The position numbers and the translations under genes are program-made. Positions 52,132 through 63,500 of a stretch of DNA of 64,000 nucleotides are shown here, piece by piece. Under the pieces are notes generated by a model, which saw nothing but the letters and a program-made list of their open reading frames with translations, searched no databases and was not told the origin of the DNA. Each line of letters opens with the position of its first letter. The stretch's first letter is position 1. This DNA comes from CAZWBR01 sp964632305 (GTDB lineage: Bacteria; Bacteroidota; Bacteroidia; Bacteroidales; Prolixibacteraceae), in the NCBI GenBank assembly GCA_964632305.1, contig CAZWBR010000002.1:62001-126000 (forward strand), in the 5' to 3' direction.

Positions 52132-52249
52132 ATCTTTCATTATTGACCAAACGCCCCTAAAAACCGTCATCGAAATTGTATTTCATATATCTCTACTAAT
52201 CAACGCGAATAGCAATATCACCTAAATCTATACCTCCGTTCAATTCTTT

Positions 52250-53266
52250 TCAGTAAGCATATTGTCGAAGAGAATCAAACCCGACCAGACATTGCCGTTC
52301 TTCATCCCACAGCCGAAGATTTAACGACCGGAGACTGCTGAAAAAGGTAACAGGCTTCGTCTCCTGAAAAATGGGATTCTCGTCGTAACAAGCCGGAAGC
52401 TTGTAATTGGGAATCTTCGGGCTCAGATGATGAATGTGATGAAAACCGATATTCCCCGTAAACCATTGCAACAGTTTAGGAAGCTTGAAATAAGAACTGC
52501 CATGCAAGGCCACACTTTTATAATCCCACTCCCTGCCCCGGGTCCATACCACATCCTCATACTGGTGCTGAACGTAAAAAAGCCAAACCCCGTGCACCGC
52601 CGCGATATAAAGCACCGGAACCTGGATCAGCAGGTAGGCTTTCCAACCCACAATCCAGATGAACAACAGGATATAAACCACTAATGCCAGGTTATTTAAC
52701 AGAAGGTAAATGTGCTCCTTCCGGCTCATGTATTTTTTGGGCAACCGGTTCTGGAACAGGAACAGAAAAAAGGGGGCAATCCCTAACAGGAAAACCGGGT
52801 GACGGTAAACCCGGTAAAGGAAACGGCGCCATTTCGACAGTTTCAGATACTCCTCCACGGTAAGGGTTTCAATATCGCCAATACCCCGCCTGTCCAGGTT
52901 CCCTACCGTCATGTGATGCTCTTTATGATCGCGGTGCCATTTGTGATAAGAGGTAAAGGCTATGACACCTGTAAAGATCCCTACGATCCGGTTTAACCGC
53001 TGCGATTTAAAAAACGATCCGTGGCCGCAATCGTGAAAGATAATAAAAATCCTGACCAGAAATCCCGCTGCAATGACCGATAAGAGAAGGGTCAGCCAAT
53101 AAGATATCTCAAGACTCCATACCATTGCCCCCCATAACAAAAAATAGGGGACCACCGAATTGATCACCTGCCACCAGCTTTTTACCGGATCCGAAAAATT
53201 GTATTTCGAAACAATCTCCATCCATGCCATCGAAGAATTGTTCTTATTGTTCATTCCTATTCCCAT
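52250..53266 (-). CDS. Membrane fatty acid desaturase
   Basis: Di-iron acyl desaturase that introduces a double bond in membrane lipids. The three histidine boxes are present: HDCGH (78-82), HRDHKEHH (111-118) and HHIHH (276-280). Four to six membrane helices surround them. The third box, without Gln, and the GFHHIHHLSPKIPNY context resemble omega-6/delta-12-type acyl-lipid desaturases. Length 338 aa. Starts at 53266 or at the Met codon at 53254. Probably involved in cold adaptation of the membrane; regulation not visible. Confidence 0.9.
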   Translation of the reverse strand: MGIGMNNKNNSSMAWMEIVSKYNFSDPVKSWWQVINSVVPYFLLWGAMVWSLEISYWLTLLLSVIAAGFLVRIFIIFHDCGHGSFFKSQRLNRIVGIFTGVIAFTSYHKWHRDHKEHHMTVGNLDRRGIGDIETLTVEEYLKLSKWRRFLYRVYRHPVFLLGIAPFFLFLFQNRLPKKYMSRKEHIYLLLNNLALVVYILLFIWIVGWKAYLLIQVPVLYIAAVHGVWLFYVQHQYEDVVWTRGREWDYKSVALHGSSYFKLPKLLQWFTGNIGFHHIHHLSPKIPNYKLPACYDENPIFQETKPVTFFSSLRSLNLRLWDEERQCLVGFDSLRQYAY

Positions 53267-54084
53267 AATTCCTAACTATCTTATTTTTTTCTTTAAATGA
53301 AAAAATCAAGGGATAATACTTCAGAAATGCTTCACAGCAAATATTTTTATCCCATCAGAGAAACGGCAATCACCCGGAAAATGTTTCTTCACTTAAGGAT
53401 CGTTAAGCATATTTAACCCCAATAAATGTTTAAAATCCATTCAGAACCTCTTCTTGTACGAAAGACACAAATCACATCTGTTCAATCAACTATACAAAAA
53501 CACTTAATTAGTTTATATAGGTAGGGATCCCATAACATCAAATGGAACTTACAAGCAATATTTTCAAACTTTTCCTAAAGTAAGAGATGAAAGCAACCCA
53601 AGAATATAAGTCGCGGGAAGGAAGAATCCGCTAATCGTCCCAATTCCCGGCCCATCGTTATATTCATACCTGCATCAGGAAAGGGTCAAAGCCAGAGCAT
53701 CGCCTTGTTTTAAAAGTAGCATTAAGGTATTTTTCAGGTACTTTGTATATATTCTGAATATACAAACTACGAACAAAGTACGAACAAAGTACGAACAAAC
53801 CCCGGCGATGATAGGATTTTGACCCGGGGTTCATCCTAACCTAGAACAGGTCAGAAATAAGTGGAATATGCCCTCTCAATTCCTCTCAACGAATCGGGAT
53901 CATGTGATGATCGAAATATGAATTTTAAGGATTTTGTCTGACCGGACAGAGTTACAAGGATCAGACCCACCACTATTAAGCGGGAAAAGATAGTAATCCC
54001 GGCTGTTAAGACATAAGTAATCCTGACCGACACTGAAAACAGGCCGATCGAAGCACAGAATTCTTGGTTTCAGCGGGAATGCTG
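53267..54084. other. 818-base intergenic region with repeat element
   Basis: Longest gene-free stretch in the window. It contains the second TACGAACAAAG tandem repeat element (53736-53800), followed by an 8-bp inverted repeat AACCCCGG / CCGGGGTT (53798-53805, 53824-53831). A 60-codon open frame on the minus strand at 53851-54033 has no recognisable homology and unusual composition, so I do not call it. No RNA gene was recognised. Confidence 0.6.
53736..53800. repeat. Tandem 11-bp repeat element, copy B
   Basis: Units TACGAACAAAG at 53768-53778 and 53779-53789, and TACGAACAAAC at 53790-53800, preceded by AGGTACTTTG (53736-53745), which can pair with CAAAGTAC in the units. The layout, including AGGTACTTT, an about 20-nt AT-rich spacer, three units and a following ACAAACCC, matches copy A at 16655-16719. 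Both lie in tail-to-head gaps between minus-strand genes in the same orientation. Confidence 0.75.
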
Positions 54085-54600
54085 TTATACCGACAAGTGA
54101 TTATTAATATCCTTTACGACTTCATCCGGGTCCAGATCATTCTCGACATGGATGGTGTACTGAGCCTTTTCATAAAAAGGGCCTCTTATTTTCAGCGCAT
54201 TGGCAATGAAAGCTAACAGTTCCTCCCTCGATTTACCGGCAATCAGCGGACGCTCGGTCTTGGACTTCTGCAACCGGTTGGCCAAGGTTTCGATGTCGGG
54301 CGAGAGGTAGATCGTGATCCCGTTTTGGTTCATCAATTCCATATTATCGAAGAAACAGGGAGCGCCGCCGCCGGTGCCCACCACCACATCCTCGAACTGT
54401 GTCACCTCGATCAGGGCGTGCCGTTCTCTCTCCCTGAACCCGGACTCCCCTTCATCGGCGAAGATGGCAGGAATCGTCTTAAAACAGCGTTCTTCGATGT
54501 ATTTATCAAGGTCGATAAAGTGGAGGTTCAGCTGTGCAGCCAGCCGTCGACCGATGGTTGATTTGCCGCAACCCATATAACCGATCAGATAGATTCTCAT
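54085..54600 (-). CDS. aroK: Shikimate kinase
   Basis: Phosphorylates shikimate in aromatic amino-acid synthesis. Walker A is IYLIGYMGCGKSTIGRRLA; the shikimate-binding DKYIEER (DxD-like), FRERE and GTGGGAP motifs are all present, and the LID carries RPL. Length 171 aa. ATG overlaps the parC stop (ATGA), so it is the third gene of a parE-parC-aroK operon. Confidence 0.95.
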   Translation of the reverse strand: MRIYLIGYMGCGKSTIGRRLAAQLNLHFIDLDKYIEERCFKTIPAIFADEGESGFRERERHALIEVTQFEDVVVGTGGGAPCFFDNMELMNQNGITIYLSPDIETLANRLQKSKTERPLIAGKSREELLAFIANALKIRGPFYEKAQYTIHVENDLDPDEVVKDINNHLSV

Positions 54601-57260
54601 TCGTCAAATTTTATTTCCATTTGATCGGGGTCGATCTCAGGGATGGTGCGTACGATTTCGAAGGGGACATCCTCAATAAAGGGGTTCTCCTCAACGATAT
54701 TTTGCTCCTGAACTGGTTTAATATCTTCATCTTTAATGATCGGTTCCAGCTCGGTGATATTCTTCACTTCGTAGGTCGAGAGCCTCTTCCCTTTCGCCTT
54801 ATAGGATTTCACGCCGATAAATTCGGAGACCTCGATGATATCGTTCTCGCGCCAGGCATTTCCACCGCCAAATTCGATCTCCAACCGGGGATAGGAGACC
54901 CAGGTCACGCTGACCAGCTTGTTGTCGGGATGATCGCCGATGAAACGGCATTGCTTCCCGGCATTGGGATCGATCTGGAACCGTTTGATATAGTGAAAAT
55001 TTTGCTCGGCATCGAAATAGATGACCGAGGCGACCTTTTCGGGGAAATATTTCTCAATGGTCAGGATGTTCTTCTCGAAGTGGTTTTCCAGATCATAGGA
55101 ATAGAGATGGAAGTAACCGTCGAGGTCGATGACCAGGATTTTATCGTCGCCGGAGAACTCCCCAAGGTATTTACCCCGGGCGTCGGCATTGAGCCGAAGC
55201 ACATCCTCATCGAACCATATCTTACGACCGCCCAAGGTAGAAAGCCCCTTCTCTTTAAGCGTTACTTTATGTACTTCATTCTTGGTGACCAGGTTCCCCA
55301 TTGACTGGCGCCCCTTGATGGCCAACTGGGCCATATCAATCTCATCGACCAGTTTTTTCAGCTTGGGTTTGGGTTTGAAGGTGATGCGCAGCACTTCGGC
55401 CTCCCCGTTGGGATTGGCGCTGAAATAGAGGATGCGCGACCCCTCGGTCCCGATCGTCATATTGTACTCTTTATCGCGGGTGACGCCGGTGACGCAGAAG
55501 CGTTTCATGTAGGTGTTTCCGGCTTTGCCGTCGCGGTAAACCAGGTTGTAAACCGTACGGTTGTCGTTTTTCCCGAAGACGGCCACGTGTATGATATTCT
55601 TTCCCACGAAGGCTTTCTCGGAGACCTTGGTAATAAAATAGGCCCCGTCGCGTCGGAAAACAATCACATCGTCGATGTCGGAACAGTCGCAGACATACTC
55701 CGACTTTTTTAAACCGGTGCCGATAAAGCCCTCTTCACGGTCGATATACAGTTTTTCGTTGGCGACCACCACCTTGGTCGCCTCGATATTTTCGAAGCTG
55801 CGGATCTCGGTCTTGCGTTCGCGCCCTTTACCGTACTTGCTCTTCAGTTTTTCGAACCAGGCGATGGTGTAAGGGATGATATTTTCAATGTTACGAAGGG
55901 TCTCGGCAATCTCATTTTCTATTGCCGCTATGGCCTCTTCGGCTTTCTGACTGTTGAATTTCAGAATTCGCCCCATCCTGATCTCCATCAGACGAAGGAT
56001 ATCCTCACGGGTGATCTCCCGTCGGAAGCGGGGTTTCCATTTCCCGAGCCGCTTGTCAATATGAGCAACGGCCTCATCCATGTTGGCCGCCTCTTCGAAA
56101 GCTTTGTCCTTGTAAATACGTTCCTCGATAAAAATCTGTTCGAGAGAGGAGAAATGCCACTGCTCTTCCAGTTCTCCCTTATGGATCTCGAGTTCAAGCT
56201 TCAACAGATCGACGGTGTTGTAAACCGATTTTTTCAGTATCTCGCTGACGGTGACAAAGCGGGGCTTCTCGTCTTCAACGATGCAGGCGTTGGGCGATAT
56301 GGATACTTCGCAATCGGTGAAAGCATAAAGGGCATCGATGGTTTTGTCGGAACTGATTCCCGGTATCAGATGAACCTGTATTTCGACGTTAGCGGCCGTA
56401 TTATCGTCGATCTTCTTGATCTTGATTTTCCCCTTGTCGCTGGCCTTAATAATCGATTCAATCACCGAAGAGGTGGTTTTCCCGTAAGGTATTTCGGTAA
56501 TGACAAGGGTTTTATTATCGAGTTTATCGATCTTGGCCCTGACTTTTACTGTTCCACCCCTCAATCCGTCGTTGTAACGCGAGATATCGATAAATCCGCC
56601 GGTCGGAAAGTCAGGAAAAAGTTCGAATGACTCGCCTTTCAGATGGGCGATACTGGCATCAATCAGTTCGAGGAAGTTGTGGGGCAATATTTTAGATGCC
56701 AAACCTACCGCGATCCCTTCGACACCCTGAGCCAGTAACAGCGGGAACTTCACCGGAAGGGTGACCGGTTCGCGGTTACGCCCATCGTAGGAGAGTTGCC
56801 ATTTTGTCGTCTTGGGATTGAAGAGCACATCGAGGGCAAACTTCGAGAGACGGGCCTCGATGTAACGGGGGGCGGCTGCCCCGTCGCCGGTAAGGATGTT
56901 ACCCCAGTTTCCCTGGGTATCGACCAGCAGGTCTTTCTGTCCGAGCTGAACCAGGGCATCGCCGATAGAGGCATCGCCATGGGGGTGATACATCATGGTT
57001 TGCCCGATAATGTTGGCCACCTTGGTGTAACGCCCGTCATCCATCTGTTTCATGGCATGAAGGATACGGCGCTGAACGGGTTTCAGGCCATCGTCGACAT
57101 AAGGGACGGCCCTTTCCAGGATCACATAAGAGGCATAATCGAGGAACCAGTCCTTGTACATCGAGGAGAGATACACGATATGGTGCAGCTCTTTCTTGGC
57201 CTCTTTGACTTCATCGCCTTCAGCGGCAGGGTTTTGCAGGTTTTCTCCTTCGTTGGACAT
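54597..57260 (-). CDS. parC: DNA topoisomerase IV subunit A
   Basis: Breakage-reunion subunit that decatenates chromosomes. Catalytic Tyr133 lies in AAAPRYIEARL; the winged-helix region YHPHGDASIGDALV precedes it. The C-terminal third (about 500-887) holds the divergent beta-pinwheel (SRILYFSANPNGEAEVLRI, DKILVIDLDGYFHLY). The lack of a GyrA box and pairing with a short ParE-like partner favour topo IV over gyrase. An acidic tail (last 60 residues) is longer than in E. coli. 887 aa. Confidence 0.93.
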   Translation of the reverse strand: MSNEGENLQNPAAEGDEVKEAKKELHHIVYLSSMYKDWFLDYASYVILERAVPYVDDGLKPVQRRILHAMKQMDDGRYTKVANIIGQTMMYHPHGDASIGDALVQLGQKDLLVDTQGNWGNILTGDGAAAPRYIEARLSKFALDVLFNPKTTKWQLSYDGRNREPVTLPVKFPLLLAQGVEGIAVGLASKILPHNFLELIDASIAHLKGESFELFPDFPTGGFIDISRYNDGLRGGTVKVRAKIDKLDNKTLVITEIPYGKTTSSVIESIIKASDKGKIKIKKIDDNTAANVEIQVHLIPGISSDKTIDALYAFTDCEVSISPNACIVEDEKPRFVTVSEILKKSVYNTVDLLKLELEIHKGELEEQWHFSSLEQIFIEERIYKDKAFEEAANMDEAVAHIDKRLGKWKPRFRREITREDILRLMEIRMGRILKFNSQKAEEAIAAIENEIAETLRNIENIIPYTIAWFEKLKSKYGKGRERKTEIRSFENIEATKVVVANEKLYIDREEGFIGTGLKKSEYVCDCSDIDDVIVFRRDGAYFITKVSEKAFVGKNIIHVAVFGKNDNRTVYNLVYRDGKAGNTYMKRFCVTGVTRDKEYNMTIGTEGSRILYFSANPNGEAEVLRITFKPKPKLKKLVDEIDMAQLAIKGRQSMGNLVTKNEVHKVTLKEKGLSTLGGRKIWFDEDVLRLNADARGKYLGEFSGDDKILVIDLDGYFHLYSYDLENHFEKNILTIEKYFPEKVASVIYFDAEQNFHYIKRFQIDPNAGKQCRFIGDHPDNKLVSVTWVSYPRLEIEFGGGNAWRENDIIEVSEFIGVKSYKAKGKRLSTYEVKNITELEPIIKDEDIKPVQEQNIVEENPFIEDVPFEIVRTIPEIDPDQMEIKFDE

Positions 57261-57314
57261 TGTATCTTGAATCTTTTTATTCTTTAATTCAGTTAATTGC
57301 TCTCCGGATCAGGT

Positions 57315-59150
<1,836 letters not shown>

Positions 59151-59338
59151 TTTTTATGATTTTGCACAAATATAATGAAAAACGAAAGTGTTGTGACGGG
59201 CAAATTGAATGGGAAATGAACATTATGAAGTTGATAAATATTTTTCCGGGCCAATCAATACTGTTTTTTCACAGTAGAAATAATGGTTTATCGTGTCGGA
59301 AAATTCCGCATTTATCTGGGATTTATTACATGAAACTC

Positions 59339-59346
59339 TATCTTTG
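59339..59346 (+). promoter_or_regulatory. Putative -7 box of the CPA2 antiporter gene
   Basis: TATCTTTG, exact TAnnTTTG match, 64 nt before the ATG at 59411. Confidence 0.45.
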
Positions 59347-59410
59347 ACTTTGAAAACATCCGGTGATGAGCTGAAAAGAATGGCTATTCCCGGAAATCAG
59401 CCCCGAGTGT

Positions 59411-61549
59411 ATGCAACCATTTATAGAAAGAGCGCTACATCTGTTTGAGACACCATTCCCCAGTTCAGTGATGGTATTTGCAGTAATACTTTTCGTAATA
59501 CTGCTTGCTCCCCTTGTATTCAGGATATTTAAAATTCCGGGAATCATCGGATTAATCATCTCAGGGCTGATCATTGGTCCGCACGGATTGGGTTGGATCG
59601 AGAAGAATTCGGCCGTTGATCTGTTTTCGACCATCGGCCTTTTATATATCATGTTTTTGGCGGGATTGGAACTGGATCTCTCGGAATTCAGAAAAAACCG
59701 CCACAAGAGTCTTGTATTTGGATTTTTCACCTTTATTATCCCCCTGGCGATAGGGTATCCAGTCTGCCGATACCTGCTTCAGTTTGAATTTAACACCAGC
59801 CTATTGGTGGCCAGCATGTTCGCGACCCATACATTGGTCACCTACCCGATCGTGAGCCGAATGGGGATTTCGAACATTGAAGCGGTAGCCATCACGGTTG
59901 GAGGAACGATTCTGACTGATACTGCCGTGTTAATTATCCTGGCCATTATATCGGGTTCGGTCGGTGGAGAAATCGATTCGCAATTTTGGTTAGTTTTTGG
60001 AATATCTGTGGTGATATTCCTTTTAATCGTTTTTCTGGTCATTCCCTGGCTTACTTCATGGTTTTTCAGGAAGCTTGAAGGGGAAAGGCGTTCGCATTTC
60101 ATTTTTGTGCTGGCGATGGTATTTTTCGCCGCTTTTCTCTCGGAGTTAGCCGGATTGGAGCCGATTATCGGGGCGTTTGCAGCGGGTATTGCCATGAACC
60201 GGTATATTCCCCGAACCTCATCGTTGATGAACCGGTTGGAATTTGTGGGCAATTCACTTTTCATCCCTTTTTTCCTGATCAGTGTCGGGATGCTGATCAA
60301 TCTGCAGGTGATCGGACATGGGCCTTATGCCCTGATCGTGGCCGGGACTTTATCCCTGGTAGCCATAATCGGCAAATACCTGGCCGCTGCAGCAACGTCA
60401 GTCATATTCCGGTATCCCAAAGCTTTGAGAAGGTTGATTTTCGGGTTGAGCAGCTCTCATGCCGCCGCCACGCTGGCAGTAATCATGGTAGGATATCGGT
60501 TGAAGATCGTGGATGAGAATGTTCTGAACGGTACGATTCTTTTGATACTGGTAACCTGCCTGGTTGCATCCTTTGTGACCGACCGTGCGGCTAAAAAAGT
60601 GTTGATCCTGCTTGAGGTAACCAATACCCCGGATACGGTAACCTTGCGGGAACAGAAGATTCTGGTCCCCATTTCGAATCCGCAAACGATGGAACGGTTG
60701 ATCGATTTGTCCATTGCCATTAAAAATCCCAAGAACCGTTTCCCAATTGTCGGTCTATCGGTGGTTGAGGATAACAATATAGCCCAACAGAAGCTGATTG
60801 AGGCGAAAAAGATGCTGGAAAAAGCGATGATCCATGCAGCTGCGACAGATCAAAAAATTGAGATTATCACCACCATCGATCAGAAGGTTCCCAGCGGGAT
60901 CAAACGGGTAGCCAAAGAGATCTTTGCCACCGAAATCATTATCGGTTTTGCCCTGAAGAGCCAGTTTACCGATCTGTTATTTGGGAACACGGTCAAATAT
61001 ATCGTCGACAACACCAATCAGGCGGTATGGGTTAACAGTCTTTCCAGAAATTTAGGCCTGCATAAACGGATAGTGGTGATTTGTCCCCGTTACGCCGATC
61101 GTGAATATGGATTTAAACAGTGGTTGAGCCGTGTGTTCCGGTTGGCCTCTTCTCTCCACCTTGAATGTTTATTCCTTTCCACCCCTCAATCGTACAAACA
61201 TATCAAAGAGTTTCACGGCAAACACCGCTCCTCGGTAAAGATTAATCACAGTGAATTCGTGGATTGGGATGATTTTCTTCAAATTGGGTCTTTCATCAAT
61301 TCGAACGATCTGGTTATCATACCGCTACCACGAAATGGGGGTGTTTCCTACAAGGCGGTACAGGAAGGAATACCCCGTCTGATGTCGAAGAATTTCGAGA
61401 ACAATAGTTTTATCCTGATCTACCCGAGCGAAGCTGACGACAGTTCAGAGATGATGTTTTCGAACGATTTCAGCAAGAGTCTGATTGATGAAGGATTGAA
61501 TCAGTTATCGCAAAAAGCGAAATCAATTTCCGATGTGTTTAAGAGATAG
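59411..61549 (+). CDS. CPA2 family cation/proton antiporter with tandem USP domains
   Basis: Membrane domain about residues 15-400 with about 12 helices (FKIPGIIGLIISGLIIGPHGLGW, GLLYIMFLAGLELDL, ELAGLEPIIGAFAAGIAMNRYIP). It is followed by two universal-stress-like cytoplasmic domains (about 415-555 and 565-700) and no TrkA_N/RCK domain. Exchanges Na+ or K+ for H+. It fits a pH/Na+ homeostasis role beside TrkA and the N-ATPase in the wider window. 712 aa. Substrate ion unproven. Confidence 0.88.
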   Translation: MQPFIERALHLFETPFPSSVMVFAVILFVILLAPLVFRIFKIPGIIGLIISGLIIGPHGLGWIEKNSAVDLFSTIGLLYIMFLAGLELDLSEFRKNRHKSLVFGFFTFIIPLAIGYPVCRYLLQFEFNTSLLVASMFATHTLVTYPIVSRMGISNIEAVAITVGGTILTDTAVLIILAIISGSVGGEIDSQFWLVFGISVVIFLLIVFLVIPWLTSWFFRKLEGERRSHFIFVLAMVFFAAFLSELAGLEPIIGAFAAGIAMNRYIPRTSSLMNRLEFVGNSLFIPFFLISVGMLINLQVIGHGPYALIVAGTLSLVAIIGKYLAAAATSVIFRYPKALRRLIFGLSSSHAAATLAVIMVGYRLKIVDENVLNGTILLILVTCLVASFVTDRAAKKVLILLEVTNTPDTVTLREQKILVPISNPQTMERLIDLSIAIKNPKNRFPIVGLSVVEDNNIAQQKLIEAKKMLEKAMIHAAATDQKIEIITTIDQKVPSGIKRVAKEIFATEIIIGFALKSQFTDLLFGNTVKYIVDNTNQAVWVNSLSRNLGLHKRIVVICPRYADREYGFKQWLSRVFRLASSLHLECLFLSTPQSYKHIKEFHGKHRSSVKINHSEFVDWDDFLQIGSFINSNDLVIIPLPRNGGVSYKAVQEGIPRLMSKNFENNSFILIYPSEADDSSEMMFSNDFSKSLIDEGLNQLSQKAKSISDVFKR

Positions 61550-61576
61550 AAATTCGCCGCTACAGGAAAGCCCTGT

Positions 61577-62266
61577 TTATGAAATCAATTCATATTTTCC
61601 AAGAAGAGAGATTGAAGACATCACGATGATCATCAGGGCAAAGGCAGAGGCAATAATGATATAAGCCTCCTTGTTCTTCATCTTATTCCTGACAAAAGGC
61701 TTGATTGGTGAAAGACGGGCTTCAGCGATGAGCAATAAGCGATAAACGCCCCACCCGATTAGTATACCCAGCAAAGCCCCTCCAAGTATATCACCGGGAT
61801 AGTGGACCCCCAGATAAATGCGGGTGTAAGCGATCAGTAAGGCCCAGGGAAAGATAAAGAAAGCGTATCTTCTGTTTCGGAAAAGAAAGGAAGAAAAAGT
61901 TGCAAACGCGAAAGCATTGGCGGCATGGGCCGAGACAAATCCATATTTCCCCCCCTTACGGAAGAAAATATGGGCCAGACTGCTTAGCTCCGGGTCGTTC
62001 GAAGGGCGTAGCCGCATGATTGAATGCTTCAGGACACCTGAAATCTGGTCGGCCAGCACAATCAGAACCGTTATCGCCAAAAAAACAAACAGGGCTTTTC
62101 GTCCGTATCTCTTGGTGATGATGACCAGAACTACCAGATAAAACAGAAGCCAGGTCTGGGTAAAGGTGAACAGGGTCATCACATAATCCCAAAAGGGAGA
62201 ATGAATGCCATTCAGGGAAAGAAACAGCTCTTTATCCCATCCTTTAAGCGCTTCGAGAATACCCAT
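61577..62266 (-). CDS. PAP2 family membrane phosphatase
   Basis: Phosphatidic-acid/undecaprenyl-pyrophosphate phosphatase-like enzyme with about six helices. Motifs: KHSIMRLRP (C1), VSAHAANAFA (C2 in place of the common PSGH) and RIYLGVHYPGDILGGALLG (C3). 229 aa. It may recycle the cell-wall lipid carrier. Starts 15 nt after obgE ends, so likely co-transcribed. Confidence 0.88.
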   Translation of the reverse strand: MGILEALKGWDKELFLSLNGIHSPFWDYVMTLFTFTQTWLLFYLVVLVIITKRYGRKALFVFLAITVLIVLADQISGVLKHSIMRLRPSNDPELSSLAHIFFRKGGKYGFVSAHAANAFAFATFSSFLFRNRRYAFFIFPWALLIAYTRIYLGVHYPGDILGGALLGILIGWGVYRLLLIAEARLSPIKPFVRNKMKNKEAYIIIASAFALMIIVMSSISLLGKYELIS

Positions 62267-62281
62267 GATCGAAAAGTTTAA

Positions 62282-63271
62282 TTAGTCAGTTAACAGCTTC
62301 CAAATTTTGTTTTTTAATTCGTAAATTCCAAATCCTGTAACCGAAGAGAAAAATGTGTGAGGGATATCCTTCAATTCTTTGCTGATATCGGCCATCAGAT
62401 CGGCATCGAGCATATCGCTTTTGGAGATGGCCACAAAGCGTTGTTTATCGAGCAGATCCGGATTATACATCTCCAGTTCGTTGAGCAGAATCTTATATTC
62501 TTTGAGATGGTCCTTACTATCGGCCGGGATAAGAAACAAAAGCATCGAATTACGCTCGATATGCCTTAAAAAGCGGAGTCCCAGACCACGTCCTTCATGC
62601 GCCCCTTCAATGATCCCCGGAATATCGGCCATGATGAAGGACTGATTATCGTGATAACTCACAATACCAAGATTCGGGACCAGGGTGGTGAACGGATAAT
62701 CGGCAATCTCGGGTTTAGCGGCCGACACTACGGACAGCAGGGTTGACTTACCCGCATTGGGGAACCCGACCAGTCCCACATCGGCAAGGATTTTCAATTC
62801 GAGGATTTTCCATCCCTCTTCATAATCTTCGCCTGGCTGAGCAAAACGGGGTGTTTGGTGAGTTGCCGATTTAAAATTGGTATTTCCTAACCCACCCCGG
62901 CCACCTTTAGCCAGGATAGCTGTTTCACCATCCCCGGTAATCTCGAAGAGCACCTCTCCGGTTTCGGCATCCTTAGCCACCGTTCCCAGCGGAACATCCA
63001 GGTAAATATCTTCCCCGTCGGCGCCGGTACTGCGCGAAGCGCCTCCGGAACCTCCATGCTCGGCATAGATATGTTTACGGTATTTTAGATGGAGCAGGGT
63101 CCACATCTGGGCATTACCGCGTAAAATTATATGTCCGCCGCGTCCGCCATCCCCACCATCGGGTCCACCTTTAGGGGCAAATTTTTCGCGTCGGAAGTGT
63201 CTTGACCCCGGACCACCGTGACCTGAGCGGCACATTATTTTGACATAATCAACAAAATTCGAATCAGCCAT
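62282..63271 (-). CDS. obgE: Obg family GTPase (ObgE/CgtA)
   Basis: Essential ribosome-assembly GTPase. N-terminal glycine-rich Obg fold (about 1-158; FVDYVKIMCRSGHGGPGSRHFRREKF, GPDGGDGGRGGH), then the GTPase domain with G1 FPNAGKSTLLS, G3 DIPGIIEGAHEGRGLG and G4-like ISKSDMLD. 329 aa, normal short form without the C-terminal OCT domain. Upstream is the adenylate kinase gene, a common arrangement. Confidence 0.95.
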   Translation of the reverse strand: MADSNFVDYVKIMCRSGHGGPGSRHFRREKFAPKGGPDGGDGGRGGHIILRGNAQMWTLLHLKYRKHIYAEHGGSGGASRSTGADGEDIYLDVPLGTVAKDAETGEVLFEITGDGETAILAKGGRGGLGNTNFKSATHQTPRFAQPGEDYEEGWKILELKILADVGLVGFPNAGKSTLLSVVSAAKPEIADYPFTTLVPNLGIVSYHDNQSFIMADIPGIIEGAHEGRGLGLRFLRHIERNSMLLFLIPADSKDHLKEYKILLNELEMYNPDLLDKQRFVAISKSDMLDADLMADISKELKDIPHTFFSSVTGFGIYELKNKIWKLLTD

Positions 63272-63431
63272 CTTTAACTTTTAATCGTTCACAAAAGTAC
63301 ATGCTTAAATCGAGATAAAAAAAGGGTCTGCGGGATCCGCTTCCAATATCGATCGAAAACTCTTAATATTCAAAGTCAAACCCATCTTAACCGGACCCCC
63401 GGAGATTCAATTCAACCTTTCGATGGGCAAT

Positions 63432-63478
63432 AAAAAAAACTTTACGATGAGGGGATTCCCCCTTTCACGTAAAGTTTT
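63432..63478 (-). terminator. Terminator after adk
   Basis: Minus strand AAAACTTTACG...GGGGGAATCCCC...CGTAAAGTTTT followed by more T (eight in all). It separates adk from obgE, so the two are probably separate transcripts or partly read through. Confidence 0.85.
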
Positions 63479-63500
63479 CCTTGTATTATTCAGAATGAAA

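Noticed and set aside
53851..54033. Open frame of 60 codons on the minus strand in the long intergenic region
   Set aside because: One hydrophobic stretch could be a membrane helix, but there is no promoter box close by, no coupling to a neighbour and no family resemblance.
54534..55304. 256-codon open frame antisense to parC/aroK
   Set aside because: Antisense to two well-supported genes; aspartate/isoleucine-rich translation typical of reverse-strand shadows.
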